Assembly (NCBI RefSeq): GCF_000802205.1
Contig: NZ_CP012850.1
Location: 2,604,001 to 2,668,000 of the forward strand
Length of the DNA: 64,000 bases
Origin: Candidatus Nitrosocosmicus oleophilus
Lineage (GTDB): Archaea > Thermoproteota > Nitrososphaeria > Nitrososphaerales > Nitrososphaeraceae
Direction: 5' to 3'
In this document: piece by piece, positions 9,504 to 18,703 of the stretch
How the letters are laid out: each line of letters starts with the position of its first letter
Position numbering within the stretch: the first letter of the stretch is position 1
Program-made: the position numbers and the translations under genes
The notes under the pieces: model-generated
Seen by the model: only the letters and a program-made list of their open reading frames with translations
Databases searched by the model: none
What the model was told of the DNA's origin: nothing

Positions 9504-10040
9504 ATGTCGAAAAATTCTACCACAAATACAGCCATACGGATCCCGACGGAAATTTATGAGAAAATAGAATTTCAGGCCCTAGCTGAGGATAAAACTGTAT
9601 CAGGAATAATTAACAATATCCTTAGGAAGTATGTATCATGGGATCAATTCATAAGTGACATAGGATTTGTATTTCTGCAAAAGCCCTTTGTACGAAATAT
9701 ATTTGAACATCTTTCCGATGATGATATAGTGAAAGCAGCCAAGACTTCCTGTTACACCGGCATGAGGGATGCGATTTCCTTTATTCATGGAAAAAACGAT
9801 ATCGAGAGTATCGTTGATGTCTTAAAATTATGGTTTTCTGCATCCAATTTTACTAATAAAATAATTCTGGCTGATGATAACATCGAATTTAGAATACAAC
9901 ATAACCTGGGACATAAAGGTTCTCTTTATATAGGGACACTCATTAGTTCTCTATTTGGTGATCTAAATATGAAATCAAACAAAGCTTTGCTAAAAGAGCA
10001 TTCCTTAATTATCGGATTCAAGTCCAACTTAAAAAAATAA
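9504..10040 (+). CDS. ribbon-helix-helix N-terminus with uncharacterised C-terminal domain
   Basis: Residues 7-45 (TAIRIPTEIYEKIEF followed by a helix-turn-helix-like stretch) resemble the Arc/MetJ ribbon-helix-helix DNA-binding fold. The remaining 130 residues form an alpha/beta domain with no family I recognise, including a KIILADDNIEFRIQHNLG segment that resembles small ligand-sensing domains. The architecture suggests a transcriptional regulator with a sensor domain. It lies 278 bases upstream of the histidine kinase on the same strand, so the two could belong to one signalling unit, but that is inference. Confidence 0.65.
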   Translation: MSKNSTTNTAIRIPTEIYEKIEFQALAEDKTVSGIINNILRKYVSWDQFISDIGFVFLQKPFVRNIFEHLSDDDIVKAAKTSCYTGMRDAISFIHGKNDIESIVDVLKLWFSASNFTNKIILADDNIEFRIQHNLGHKGSLYIGTLISSLFGDLNMKSNKALLKEHSLIIGFKSNLKK

Positions 10041-10318
10041 CATATTTAACTTGCTCCAATCTTGATTAAAATCATACTAGGATATTCATAACAATTTTCT
10101 ATTTGAAACTGTAATTTGAAAAAACTTTTAACGTTATTTCTCGAAGCATACCTCGAAACTGAACTTTTAAGCAAATTGTAGTCGATATATTTCATATAGC
10201 CTTTATAGGTATATTGATCAAAAGATCTATGTCGGATTATTTTGTTCGATCCAGAATGAAGATCTTGGAGTTTAAAGATGCATTATTATATAATGCTATA
10301 ACTATAGCAGTTTGATAA

Positions 10319-12505
10319 TTGAAATCTGATAACGTTACTCGAATTCCCAAATCAGAAATTCTATACGGCTCTGAGAATGCTATGAGAAGGGGAATATCAT
10401 TCATGAAGACTACTAAAACTAGAATGGATATTGCATTCGACAAGAATGCCCCTTCAATAGTAGTTCAAATCCCTGGTTACCGTGACGGATATAAGGACGT
10501 CATAAAACGGGGAGCAAAAATAAGGTGTATAACAGAAGTTACTTATGAAAATACTCGATTTTGTAAAGAATTATTGAATATGGTTACTGAATTGCGACAT
10601 CTGAATGGGTTAAGTGGAAGGATTGCAGTCAACGAATCCGAATACATGACTACGACTGGACTTCAAACTGCAAAACCAATTACAGAGATAATTTATAGCA
10701 ATGTTGATGAGGTCGTTGCCCAAGGTCGAGATACCTTTGAATCACTGTGGAGTAATGCCTTCCCCGCAATTCAAAGAATAAGAGAGATTGAAAAAGGGAC
10801 CGAACCAATTTTTACCAAAATTCTTCAAGACGACAAAGAAATCAGAGATACAATATTTAGAATAATAAGAAAATCCAAATTTCTACTTCTATGCACATCA
10901 ATAGGTGGTATTCAAATCAGTCATGAACACTTTCTCGACATTAATATAAAAATCCTTCGAGCGTACAATGCAGGAAAACATGATGGTATCAAATGGGTCA
11001 CATCTATCAATGATAAGAGTGACGTCGATCTTGTTAATTTATTTTCTAAATACGGTATGAAAATAAAACATACTTTAGATAGGCCATCAATCAATTTTGT
11101 GATAAGTGATAAATATTTTGCATCTACTACGGAGAAAATGATCAACGGGGAAATGATTTCAAATCTTTTGTTTAGCAACGATCCCGTATACTTGGAGCAT
11201 TTCTCTACTATTTTTAATAATACCTGGAAAAATTCAATGAATTTAAGAGATAGGACAAAGGAAATAAAAGATGCTAACCTATTTAAAACACAAGTCATAT
11301 CTGATCCTCAAATTTCATTTAAGATGACAAATCAATTTTACGCTTCTGCTAAAAAAGAAATTTTGATAATATTAACCTCTGTCAATTCATTATTGCAGCT
11401 AATTAACTCAGGCAGTTTGGAGAAACTAAATGAATTGGGATCCAGAGGCCTTTCTGTAAAGGTGCTAATAATACAGAGCCATAAAATAGATCATCTAAAG
11501 GAAATAAAGTTTGAGTATCCACAAATTGAATTTAGGACACCTCAATTCCACTTTCCTGTAAAAAACAGGATTACTATTGTGGATAGAACTAAAACTATTA
11601 TACAAAAAATTAAAGATGATTCCAAAACAAAAATCCCGCAGACAGAAGGCATCACCACTTACATAGAAGGCGAATTAACAGCTTGGTCTCATACTGCAAT
11701 TTTTGATACACTGTGGAAACAATCTGAAACAGTAGATAAGTTAAGGAGAATTAACAAACATCTTCAATCCCATGAAAAAATGCAAAAGGAGTACATAGAC
11801 ATAATTGCACATGAGCTAAGAAGTCCAATTCAACCTATCATAGGACTTACTGAATATGTAAAAGAAAAGCTAAAAGATAAAAAACAAATAGAATTACTTG
11901 ATTCTGTAATTGCAAGCGGGCAGAAGCTAAACATGTTGACTGAAAGTATTTTAGATGTATCTAGAATAGAAGATCATCTTTTCAGCCTGAAAGAAGAAAA
12001 TTTGGACCTAAATGAATTATTACAAAGCATAATCAGAGTTTTTAAAAAAATATTGAAAAGAAATGAAAAAGTTATTAAGTTTACTTTTTTTGATTCCAAG
12101 AGCCCATTTGTAGTACTTGGCGACAGGAACAGACTGGAACAAGTAATTTCAAATCTGATTCACAATTCAATAAAATCAATTACAAGAAAATATCAGGGGA
12201 TAGATGGTGGAGAGATATTGATAAAGATGGAAAGAAAAAAACCAGTTTTAAGCATCAATCCAACAAAGAGACAAGAAATCGTCCATATAATAATTGAAGA
12301 TAATGGTGATGGTATAGAACCAGCATTATTACCCAAGTTATTTACAAAATTTACAAAATCTTCGGATGGAAACGGATTAGGCCTATATATTTCAAGGAAA
12401 ATTATCGAGGCACATGGAGGAAAGATTTGGGCTGCAAATATGAGGAGTGGAAACGGAGCTAAAATTAGTATTAGCCTGCCACTTTCTACCCAGGTCGCAA
12501 ATTAA
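10319..12505 (+). CDS. sensor histidine kinase with archaeal N-terminal sensor region
   Basis: This is a cytoplasmic two-component histidine kinase of 728 residues, starting at TTG 10319 (an ATG at 10382 is a shorter option). The C-terminal half is clear: the HisKA helix pair with phospho-acceptor H498 in the IIAHELRSP motif, then the HATPase domain with an N-box (DRNRLEQVISNLIHNS, about residue 602), the G1 box EDNGDGIEP, the F-box LFTKFTKSS and the G2 box GNGLGLYISR. The first 480 residues have no membrane segment and appear to hold two alpha/beta sensor domains. The beginning (YGSENAMRRGISFMK onwards) resembles a layout I associate with soil thaumarchaeal kinases. No response regulator is adjacent. 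The signal is unknown. Confidence 0.9.
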   Translation: MKSDNVTRIPKSEILYGSENAMRRGISFMKTTKTRMDIAFDKNAPSIVVQIPGYRDGYKDVIKRGAKIRCITEVTYENTRFCKELLNMVTELRHLNGLSGRIAVNESEYMTTTGLQTAKPITEIIYSNVDEVVAQGRDTFESLWSNAFPAIQRIREIEKGTEPIFTKILQDDKEIRDTIFRIIRKSKFLLLCTSIGGIQISHEHFLDINIKILRAYNAGKHDGIKWVTSINDKSDVDLVNLFSKYGMKIKHTLDRPSINFVISDKYFASTTEKMINGEMISNLLFSNDPVYLEHFSTIFNNTWKNSMNLRDRTKEIKDANLFKTQVISDPQISFKMTNQFYASAKKEILIILTSVNSLLQLINSGSLEKLNELGSRGLSVKVLIIQSHKIDHLKEIKFEYPQIEFRTPQFHFPVKNRITIVDRTKTIIQKIKDDSKTKIPQTEGITTYIEGELTAWSHTAIFDTLWKQSETVDKLRRINKHLQSHEKMQKEYIDIIAHELRSPIQPIIGLTEYVKEKLKDKKQIELLDSVIASGQKLNMLTESILDVSRIEDHLFSLKEENLDLNELLQSIIRVFKKILKRNEKVIKFTFFDSKSPFVVLGDRNRLEQVISNLIHNSIKSITRKYQGIDGGEILIKMERKKPVLSINPTKRQEIVHIIIEDNGDGIEPALLPKLFTKFTKSSDGNGLGLYISRKIIEAHGGKIWAANMRSGNGAKISISLPLSTQVAN

Positions 12506-12584
12506 GAGTAAAATCTTCTATTCAAGTGAAGATATGGAAATCATAATCTATACATTTATAAACTGATATCAAATCCGAATCACT

Positions 12585-12874
12585 ATGGTCAAGTTTATTA
12601 TTCTTGTTTAAATCCTTATCAGAGACCAGAATAGTGCACGTGGTGGTTTAGAAAATTCATCGTCAAATTAACATGTATTGGGACAAAGGTATTTCTAATA
12701 ATAACTAAGGTTGCTACTGAAATATACTCAGGGTGCGTTAACGTATCATTCAATATCAACGTAGATAAAGCTACAAATGATAATTCCACTAGAATTGTCA
12801 CAGCAATAGATTTAATATTTCCAGATGATGACAGTCTAACTTGTACTAACAAGGAAGATGGAAAAATCAAATGA
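12585..12874 (+). pseudogene. decayed secreted protein
   Basis: A hydrophobic start (MVKFIILV) at 12585 is followed at once by a stop, then by an in-phase serine-rich stretch. After a frameshift near 12660 there is an uninterrupted beta-rich frame ending at 12874 (KVATEIYSGCVNVSFNINVD, later DLIFPDDDSLTC). Codon use and composition favour this over the opposite-strand frame. The parent family is not recognised; it is probably a small exported thaumarchaeal protein. Confidence 0.35.
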
Positions 12875-13176
12875 TAGGGGAATGAGTTCAGTTAGTTAAC
12901 AATCATTTTCTTAGTAAATACAAGATTCAGTTTGTTATCTTATCAGAGAACTATTATTACACAACATTTCTATCTATCCTATGGTATCACATAGGATTTG
13001 TTTTCTCTGGGAAAATTAATGATTAAAGGAGAGTTTGGAATGATTAGTTCCATATATCCTGTTCAAGGAAAATTCTTCAGACTTTGTTTAAATCTTTAAA
13101 AACAAGAATTTTTAATGTACTAGGAGTTAACACGATTTACTTGTAAATCCAGTTCAGTATCTGAAAGAGCAAAAAT
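12875..13176. other. intergenic region
   Basis: About 300 bases that are strongly AT-rich. I find no protein-like frame or repeat worth naming. Confidence 0.4.
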
Positions 13177-13596
13177 TTATGGTAGGATAACTAGCTCTCC
13201 CTTCAGGTTGGGGTCATTTTTCGAATAGAAAGAGTAATTACCTGGAGAAATGTTTGTAGCTAGATATTCCGAAAAACTTCCTGGAGTTATTTCTACTGTA
13301 AATATTTTGCCATCCATGGGATCCCCTGTACCATTTCCGTTGGTGAAAGTATGAGTTTCTGTCAAATTATTCAAAACTAATAATTCTTCACCTTGCTTTA
13401 TGGTGGTTTTCATCGGACTAAATATTGGGCTCCCTTGGTCATCCGAAGTTATCATTATTACTGCAGATATGGGTGTTGAATCCGCTTCTGAATGGCTCCC
13501 TTGAGCATAAACCTGAACAGTTGCATAGGAAATAACACCTATGATCGATGATAAGACGATAATAGAAAACAATATCTGTCTTGGTTTTTGGTCCAT
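13177..13596 (-). CDS. small secreted cupredoxin-fold protein without obvious copper site
   Basis: This 139-residue exported protein has a clear signal peptide (hydrophobic residues 10-30, cleavage near VYAQG). The rest follows a plastocyanin-like strand order: FSPMKTTIKQGEELLVLNN, ETHTFTNGNG where one copper histidine would sit, and a final NYSFYSKNDPNLKGELVIL. The usual CxxHxxM end is replaced by SKNDPNLK, so the cysteine and C-terminal histidine are missing and it probably does not bind a type-1 copper. It lies next to a decayed cupredoxin gene on the same strand. The role is unknown, perhaps structural or ligand-binding at the cell surface. Confidence 0.75.
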   Translation of the reverse strand: MDQKPRQILFSIIVLSSIIGVISYATVQVYAQGSHSEADSTPISAVIMITSDDQGSPIFSPMKTTIKQGEELLVLNNLTETHTFTNGNGTGDPMDGKIFTVEITPGSFSEYLATNISPGNYSFYSKNDPNLKGELVILP

Positions 13597-13802
13597 AAAA
13601 ATATCTTATTAATTCTCGTATAAAAATCTACAAAGAAGTTGAATGGACTGTTTGGTTTTTACTAAATAAATGGTAGCAGATGATTTAGCTCCTTAAATAA
13701 TTAGGTTCACAGCATGTAAAGCAGATAAATTCTTGCTAGAAAGTTATTCTTTAGTAAGAATTCACAAGAAGTTCTATCAAAAATAAAAATGGCGGAATTT
13801 AA

Positions 13803-14621
13803 CTAAGGCAAATCTGTGGAGATGTCACTTAATGATGAAAGAGTTTCATTCAAATCTTTGTTTGCTGTAGACCATACAATCAGTGTTTGTGTATCTCCTG
13901 TGCCTTTTTGACCTCCTCTTAGGTCCTTAAAGTCGTATATGATCTAGTATTATTCCTGCATCATTGTTTTGTTTAACGTAAGTGTCCATATCTTGTGTTG
14001 GGGCAATTATGACCCCTATAGTATCTAGGCTGGTAGAGTTTATGGTAGTATTTGACGAAGTAGACGTGAATACAGTCATATGTATATTTTCAAACGTAAT
14101 AGAACCAGTCATAGTTACACCAGGATCGCCTTCTACTTAATAATTAAATGATCCAGGATTGTTGAAGGTGAATGATATAGAGGGTTGACTATCAATTATT
14201 GCGCCTGTATTAAACACCGTATTACTTTATGCGCCTTTAACATCGACCGTACGCTCATGACCAACATCGCCATTAGACCAAAGCACAGTAGTTCCTGCGT
14301 TAATAGCCACATTGTCTGGAACCAAATGTTGATCTAAAAAAAGTTTCATTTTCTTCACCTTCTTGATGATGACTTTCATTTGGGATAAGGATTACTAGGG
14401 TTTTAATATTGTTAATATTGTTACCTAGTGTCATTGTTTTTTATCGAACATACGATTAGCGTTAATATTTGGTTGTATAATATCAAATGCATTTGTACTA
14501 TTACCTGACGAATTTTGCTGTGCAGAAACATTATTTGCAAAGATCGATAACATCAGTAACAAACCAAAAATGCACCAATCAAACAGAATATGTGAGTAGT
14601 TGATTTGTTGTTGCTAAACAT
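13803..14621 (-). pseudogene. decayed secreted cupredoxin-like gene
   Basis: Reading the minus strand across frames recovers a whole protein. It starts at ATG 14621 with a signal peptide (KSTTHIFCLIGAFLV, frameshift, then LSIFANNVSAQQNSS). A low-complexity region with ESHHQEGEENE follows, then a cupredoxin-like core (LVPDNVAINAGTTVLWSNGD, VGHERTVDV, FTFNNPGSFNY, EGDPGVTMTGSI). It ends FKDLRGGQKGTGD to DISTDLP at 13803. At least three frameshifts and two in-frame stops interrupt it. The copper cysteine position already lacks cysteine, so the ancestor may not have been a blue-copper protein. Confidence 0.7.
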
Positions 14622-14820
14622 TAAGATTCAAATGGTCTTAACATCAAATAAGATAATGGACTATTTTCACTCAATAAGAATTGTGGATAGAACTATATAA
14701 TACCATTCTGCCGTGAAAATTCCATCGTTTATACCCTAGCCGTTCTCTATCTTAATTTAGACATATCGTGATAAACCAAAACGATAAAGGTAAAGATAAG
14801 AATATATTATAACCCGAGAC

Positions 14821-15030
14821 ATGTCTTACACAATCTTTAAGACTGACAATATGGCAAAATGTGCGCATCATTTAGGCTTGATGCTTACATCCAGACAGGT
14901 TAATCATGCTTGTCTGGATGCAAAAGCCATATTTTCAGTTTCCTATCAGTTGCTCAGTCCTAATGGTCAATGGATCATTACAAAAATGGGTATGGATTTC
15001 ACCATGGTTGTTGCTACAAGGAAGAAATAG
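14821..15030 (+). CDS. small hypothetical protein
   Basis: This 69-residue frame begins at ATG 14821 and is modestly protein-like, with two cysteines, two histidines and a basic end. It has no recognised domain. It spans a strong DNA hairpin (14889-14919), which could mean that the region works as DNA or RNA rather than as a gene. Support is weak. Confidence 0.3.
   Translation: MSYTIFKTDNMAKCAHHLGLMLTSRQVNHACLDAKAIFSVSYQLLSPNGQWIITKMGMDFTMVVATRKK
14889..14919. repeat. inverted repeat (hairpin), 11-base arms
   Basis: ATCCAGACAGG and CTTGTCTGGAT pair with one mismatch across a 9-base loop. It lies inside a doubtful small ORF and may be a structured transcript or a protein-binding site. Confidence 0.4.
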
Positions 15031-15735
15031 AGATTTCTGACAAAGTTAATAAAAAAAATTAAGTAGAACAATAATAGTGAGTAGGCTCAAATTTCTGTTG
15101 GGATACTAGTAATACCTTTTTCAAATTCCTCCAGGCTTAGTATTTCACAGGTTATAACCGCGTCTATTAACAAACATTGGCTTCGCACTAATTATTACAA
15201 TGGTGATTTTGATTATAATTTCATGTTCCTGCAGAATACATTCGACTTTAACGTTTTGATGGTTTTGTCTGCAGTAATTTCTATATTGGTTGGAATTCTG
15301 TTATTTTTTTGACAAAAAAATAGTTCTAGTTCCTAACAGGTTTTTGTTCAGTCAATTCCTTTGTGTCTTTGGTAGCACTTGTAAATTGACATTATTACAT
15401 ATGAACACTAATGAAAAATTATGGTAACAATCAATATGGCAGCCATGGTAAGAAACCTAATATCTGAGTCTAATTAGTAAAACTGACATTCAAAATACAA
15501 CTTTTGCTTCAGGGTAACTCGAGAATATTGTATATTCAAATCAAATTGGTAGATCTGCTTAATCTGATTCACATGGTAGTCCTTATAAAAGGATTTAGAA
15601 GGTATAGTATACATATGATTTCCAAGAAAATTACTTGAGATATAATACCAAAATCTATTGTTGAGTCTTAAATTCGGAGGCGCTAGAATCTATTAACAGT
15701 ATGTTTTTAATCATTGAATATCCAATACTCTAATT
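15031..15735. other. intergenic region with possible transporter-permease remnant
   Basis: There is no intact gene. At 15163-15312 on the plus strand, two overlapping frames read TNIGFALIITM and then FMFLQNTFDFNVLMVLSA and VGILLFF before a stop. This resembles the C-terminal end of an ABC-type permease broken by a frameshift. The resemblance is loose. The rest holds nothing I can name. Confidence 0.25.
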
Positions 15736-16257
15736 ATGTGGGGCGATTTGGACAAAAATCAGATTGACGGTTTTCTAAAATCAGAATTAATAGGAAGATT
15801 AGGTTGTTTTGATGGTAACAAAATGTATGTTGTACCTATAACTTACGCTTATAATAATGGATATATTTATGGGCATACAAAAGATGGCTTAAAAATTCAT
15901 ATGATGCGAAATAATCCAAATGTCTGTTTTGAAATTGATTGGATGAAAGACATGAACAATTGGAAAAGTGTGATTGTTTATGGAACTTTTGAGGAATTAA
16001 AAGGGGAAGATGCTAATAACGGATTGGAAATTCTAATGAAATCAATCATGTCTAATTTAGATAGAAAATCCTATCCGACTGAAGCATCTGATCATGAAAA
16101 TCATGGTATTGAAAATTATGCATTTCAGCACTCATTTTTATCCCCATTCTTACACAATAAGAATAATGAAATTTTTGAAATAGTGGTTTATCGAATAAAA
16201 GTGAATGAAGCTACAGGGAAATTCGGAAATAATATAGAATCTACTGCTAATAATTAG
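15736..16257 (+). CDS. pyridoxamine-5'-phosphate-oxidase-like FMN-binding protein
   Basis: This 173-residue soluble protein has the split beta-barrel of the PPOX superfamily, close to the NimA / nitroimidazole-resistance type. It starts with MWGDLDKNQIDGFLKS, followed by GRLGCFDGNKMYVVPITYAY, the flavin-site strand with HTKDGLKIHMMRNNPNVCFEID, and WKSVIVYGTFEEL, all in the usual order. Members bind FMN, F420 or haem and act as small reductases or redox sensors. The gene stands alone between AT-rich gaps. The substrate is not predictable. Confidence 0.85.
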   Translation: MWGDLDKNQIDGFLKSELIGRLGCFDGNKMYVVPITYAYNNGYIYGHTKDGLKIHMMRNNPNVCFEIDWMKDMNNWKSVIVYGTFEELKGEDANNGLEILMKSIMSNLDRKSYPTEASDHENHGIENYAFQHSFLSPFLHNKNNEIFEIVVYRIKVNEATGKFGNNIESTANN

Positions 16258-16541
16258 AATATGATCTTTATTTAGTTCCAGACTTTGGTGTAGCAAATTT
16301 TCCCAGTTTGAATTTTTCAATCTTTGAAATAAAGTCAGTTTAAAACTTAGAAAATTATGAACTTGTGATCGAGATAGTTTCTTCTTAATTATAGTAAGGA
16401 TATCTCAATCAACCTAATGAAATCTAGCAGCTAGAAGAATTGAATCCATCCCACTAGTAGATAATTATGCTTATATGATTTGAAAATATCAAAAGTTAGC
16501 CTTTTACGTAGGCATGACCTATAGTATAGATTGTTAGCGAT

Positions 16542-16724
16542 ATGAAAAAGTATTGCTGTAGAGAATTACACCAACTAGAAGATGATTCCTGGGAGAGAGG
16601 GTTTGGAGTCAACATAATTGAAAAAAACAAGGTAGAGATATTCTGCATGGATGATGCTGGTTATCCCAAGCGTATAGATGTATATACATTCAATTACTGT
16701 CCCTTTTGTGGCAATAAACTGTAA
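16542..16724 (+). CDS. small putative zinc-binding protein
   Basis: This 60-residue protein starts with MKKYCCREL and ends in the rubredoxin/zinc-ribbon-like knuckle YCPFCGNKL. The paired cysteines at positions 5-6 and CPFC near the C-terminus could bind one zinc. The middle is a short beta-strand region. Small proteins of this kind are common in soil thaumarchaea and lack known functions. The length, start and terminal motif make it likely to be real. Confidence 0.65.
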   Translation: MKKYCCRELHQLEDDSWERGFGVNIIEKNKVEIFCMDDAGYPKRIDVYTFNYCPFCGNKL

Positions 16725-17017
16725 TCAAGTCAGTGAAAAAAACCAAAACATATTAAAACTTAACTTATCTCCCACAAGATTCTTCAGATCAATTTTAAAT
16801 TAATTCCTTGTGCTTTTAATTATGAAATGAAAAGTCAAATTACATTCAATCCTAATGAACTTACTTTGATATCCATCCTTGCAAAATCTTACTATTATTA
16901 TTGCCCTAGTGAACATAAAAATGTAGATAAATTGTTATTCATTTACTTTATCTATATCCAAAGTCTATACTAGAAATGACCAAACCTAATAGATTTTTAA
17001 AAACAGTAAAGACTCTA
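16725..17017. other. intergenic region, one weak 48-codon frame
   Basis: A plus-strand frame at 16827-16973 could encode 48 residues (starts MKSQITFNPNELTL) but is tyrosine/isoleucine-rich toward its end and unsupported. Nothing else is evident. Confidence 0.25.
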
Positions 17018-17308
17018 TCAATTCGTAATTGCCTGGGTATTATGACTTTCTAGTGAAGGTAATCCTTTTTTGTAGTTTATAGTTATGTTTTCCCCTTGTT
17101 GGTAAGGGCAACTATCAATGGACCTAGGTACGCCATCCGATGGTTCGACTATGCATGTTTCACCTTGTTTAATTTGTACTGTTACACTCTCTTGGATACT
17201 TGAACTAAAAAGTTGAGTTAATGAGCCCCCCATAAGCATAAAAACTACGACTACTCCGGCTATGACAAAAAGTACTGCAAGCCATTTGGGAGAAAATTCA
17301 AAATCCAT
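17018..17308 (-). CDS. small single-pass membrane protein
   Basis: This 96-residue protein has a short cytoplasmic start, one strong transmembrane helix (about residues 9-28, AVLFVIAGVVVVFMLMGG) and a hydrophilic, probably external domain. That domain contains two cysteines (ETCIVEPSDG and DSCPYQQGE) that could form a disulphide. No family is recognised. It is divergent from the USP gene at 17507, with a 198-base shared promoter region. Confidence 0.7.
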   Translation of the reverse strand: MDFEFSPKWLAVLFVIAGVVVVFMLMGGSLTQLFSSSIQESVTVQIKQGETCIVEPSDGVPRSIDSCPYQQGENITINYKKGLPSLESHNTQAITN

Positions 17309-17506
17309 GATAATACATATTCTATTGGGCTAAGCTGTAATTATAATGTTCCATTTAACAACTTTACTTTGGTTGATTAACAATGAAACAAAGCAAGCGA
17401 CAAGGCAAAAACAGTTAAAGTTTCTGTTCTATAAGATATCATTTACAAGTAATGATTTAATACGTTTATTTAACAAATCGTATAGTGGAAATTCAGGACC
17501 GTAATA

Positions 17507-17965
17507 ATGATTAAAAACATATTAGTAACAGATGATGGGACAGAGGTTTCAAATAGGGCATTTGAAGTTGCGTCTGAAATTGCTAAACCCTGTGACGCAC
17601 ATGTAACATTGCTTTATGTAGTAGATCTTATCGAGGATCCAAATACCATGATATTTGGCAACAATAAGGACCTTATTGAAAAGGCCAAATTGATGAATCT
17701 AAAGACATCAAAGGAAAACCAATGGATTAAAAAAGTACAACAAAATATCAATAAGTTAAACCAACAAAATATAACTTCTGAAAGCATTTGCCTAACTGGA
17801 AATGCTGCTGAAAAAATTCTTGAATATGCATCTACTAAGAAGGTAGACATGATTGTTAAGGGTAGTAGTAACAGACTAAAAGGTATTTCGAAAATAAAAG
17901 CACTTGGTAGTGTTACTAGAAAGGTATCGGAGTTGGCAGACTGTCCAGTTCTTATAGTGCATTGA
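17507..17965 (+). CDS. universal stress protein (UspA family)
   Basis: This 152-residue cytoplasmic USP-domain protein binds ATP or other ligands under stress. It has the N-terminal strand and Asp motif KNILVTDDGTEVSNRAFEVA and ends with the nucleotide-loop pattern GSSNRLKGISKIKALGSVTR, then the dimer strand CPVLIVH. Length is standard. Its closest relative in the window is the USP at 55958, which shares the ILVTDDGTE start and RLKGxSKI loop, forming one subfamily distinct from the DGSxHSLRAL type at 49233, 53214 and 63105. Confidence 0.9.
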   Translation: MIKNILVTDDGTEVSNRAFEVASEIAKPCDAHVTLLYVVDLIEDPNTMIFGNNKDLIEKAKLMNLKTSKENQWIKKVQQNINKLNQQNITSESICLTGNAAEKILEYASTKKVDMIVKGSSNRLKGISKIKALGSVTRKVSELADCPVLIVH

Positions 17966-18085
17966 ACAACCCACTTTTTTGTCAAACCTAATACTAGGTA
18001 ATAAATAGACTATCGATAACAAATAGTCTAGTTATTGGTTGAATTAATTAAGGGTGAAAGTAGTTGCCATCATCATATACTCTTT

Positions 18086-18424
18086 CTATTTTCTTCTAAC
18101 TTCTGGTATCAAATTCAAGATTAGTTCATAAGATGCATACTTTTCTACAAATTCTCCACCTCTCTGTATTTCTCTTGTGTTTGATGAATAATTTGCATGT
18201 GTATCATGTGAAAGTCGAACTAGTGTTACGGCATTTAGATCCTCTGGATAAATCGTGATGCAATCAGGACGAGTCTCATTTATCATTTTCATGATTTGTT
18301 CATAATTACAACAATTGTTGGTACGTTCGGATATATTATCTGGTATGCATGTTAAGTTAAAATATTCAACATCTTTTCTTCCCTCCAAGATGCCATGTCT
18401 AATTTCAAAATCCTTTTTGGCCAT
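18086..18424 (-). CDS. hypothetical cytoplasmic protein
   Basis: I do not recognise this protein. The frame opens at 18454, but the ATG at 18424 (MAKKDFEIRHGILEG) is a better start, giving 112 residues. It is soluble, with a CC pair in ERTNNCCNYEQIMK and alternating strands and helices (RPDCITIYPEDLNAVTLVRL). There is no signal or membrane segment. It stands alone on the minus strand between the USP and a DUF6544-like gene. Confidence 0.6.
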   Translation of the reverse strand: MAKKDFEIRHGILEGRKDVEYFNLTCIPDNISERTNNCCNYEQIMKMINETRPDCITIYPEDLNAVTLVRLSHDTHANYSSNTREIQRGGEFVEKYASYELILNLIPEVRRK

Positions 18425-18703
18425 AATGGATGTAATTTGATCAAATATAATCATTTTTCGGTTTCCAATATCCTTTTTGGTAGTGACTCCAGGTTGAGTT
18501 TAAATGATGGGACTCTAACTGTGACAATCTCATTCCTTAATATCCAAAAGATATCTTAACAAAGATTTTGTCGTTAACCATTCAAATTCAGCATTTAATG
18601 AAGAGAAACACAGGTTTTGAAGAGCTCAATACCAACAATCATCGCTGTTTCATCGTAATTTCGTTTAATCTATTTAGTTTGTTCAACCCGAAGTAACTCA
18701 TTG

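Noticed and set aside
12619-12870. Minus-strand 83-codon frame
   Set aside because: The opposite strand reads as a beta-rich secreted-protein remnant with more natural composition, so the minus frame is its shadow.
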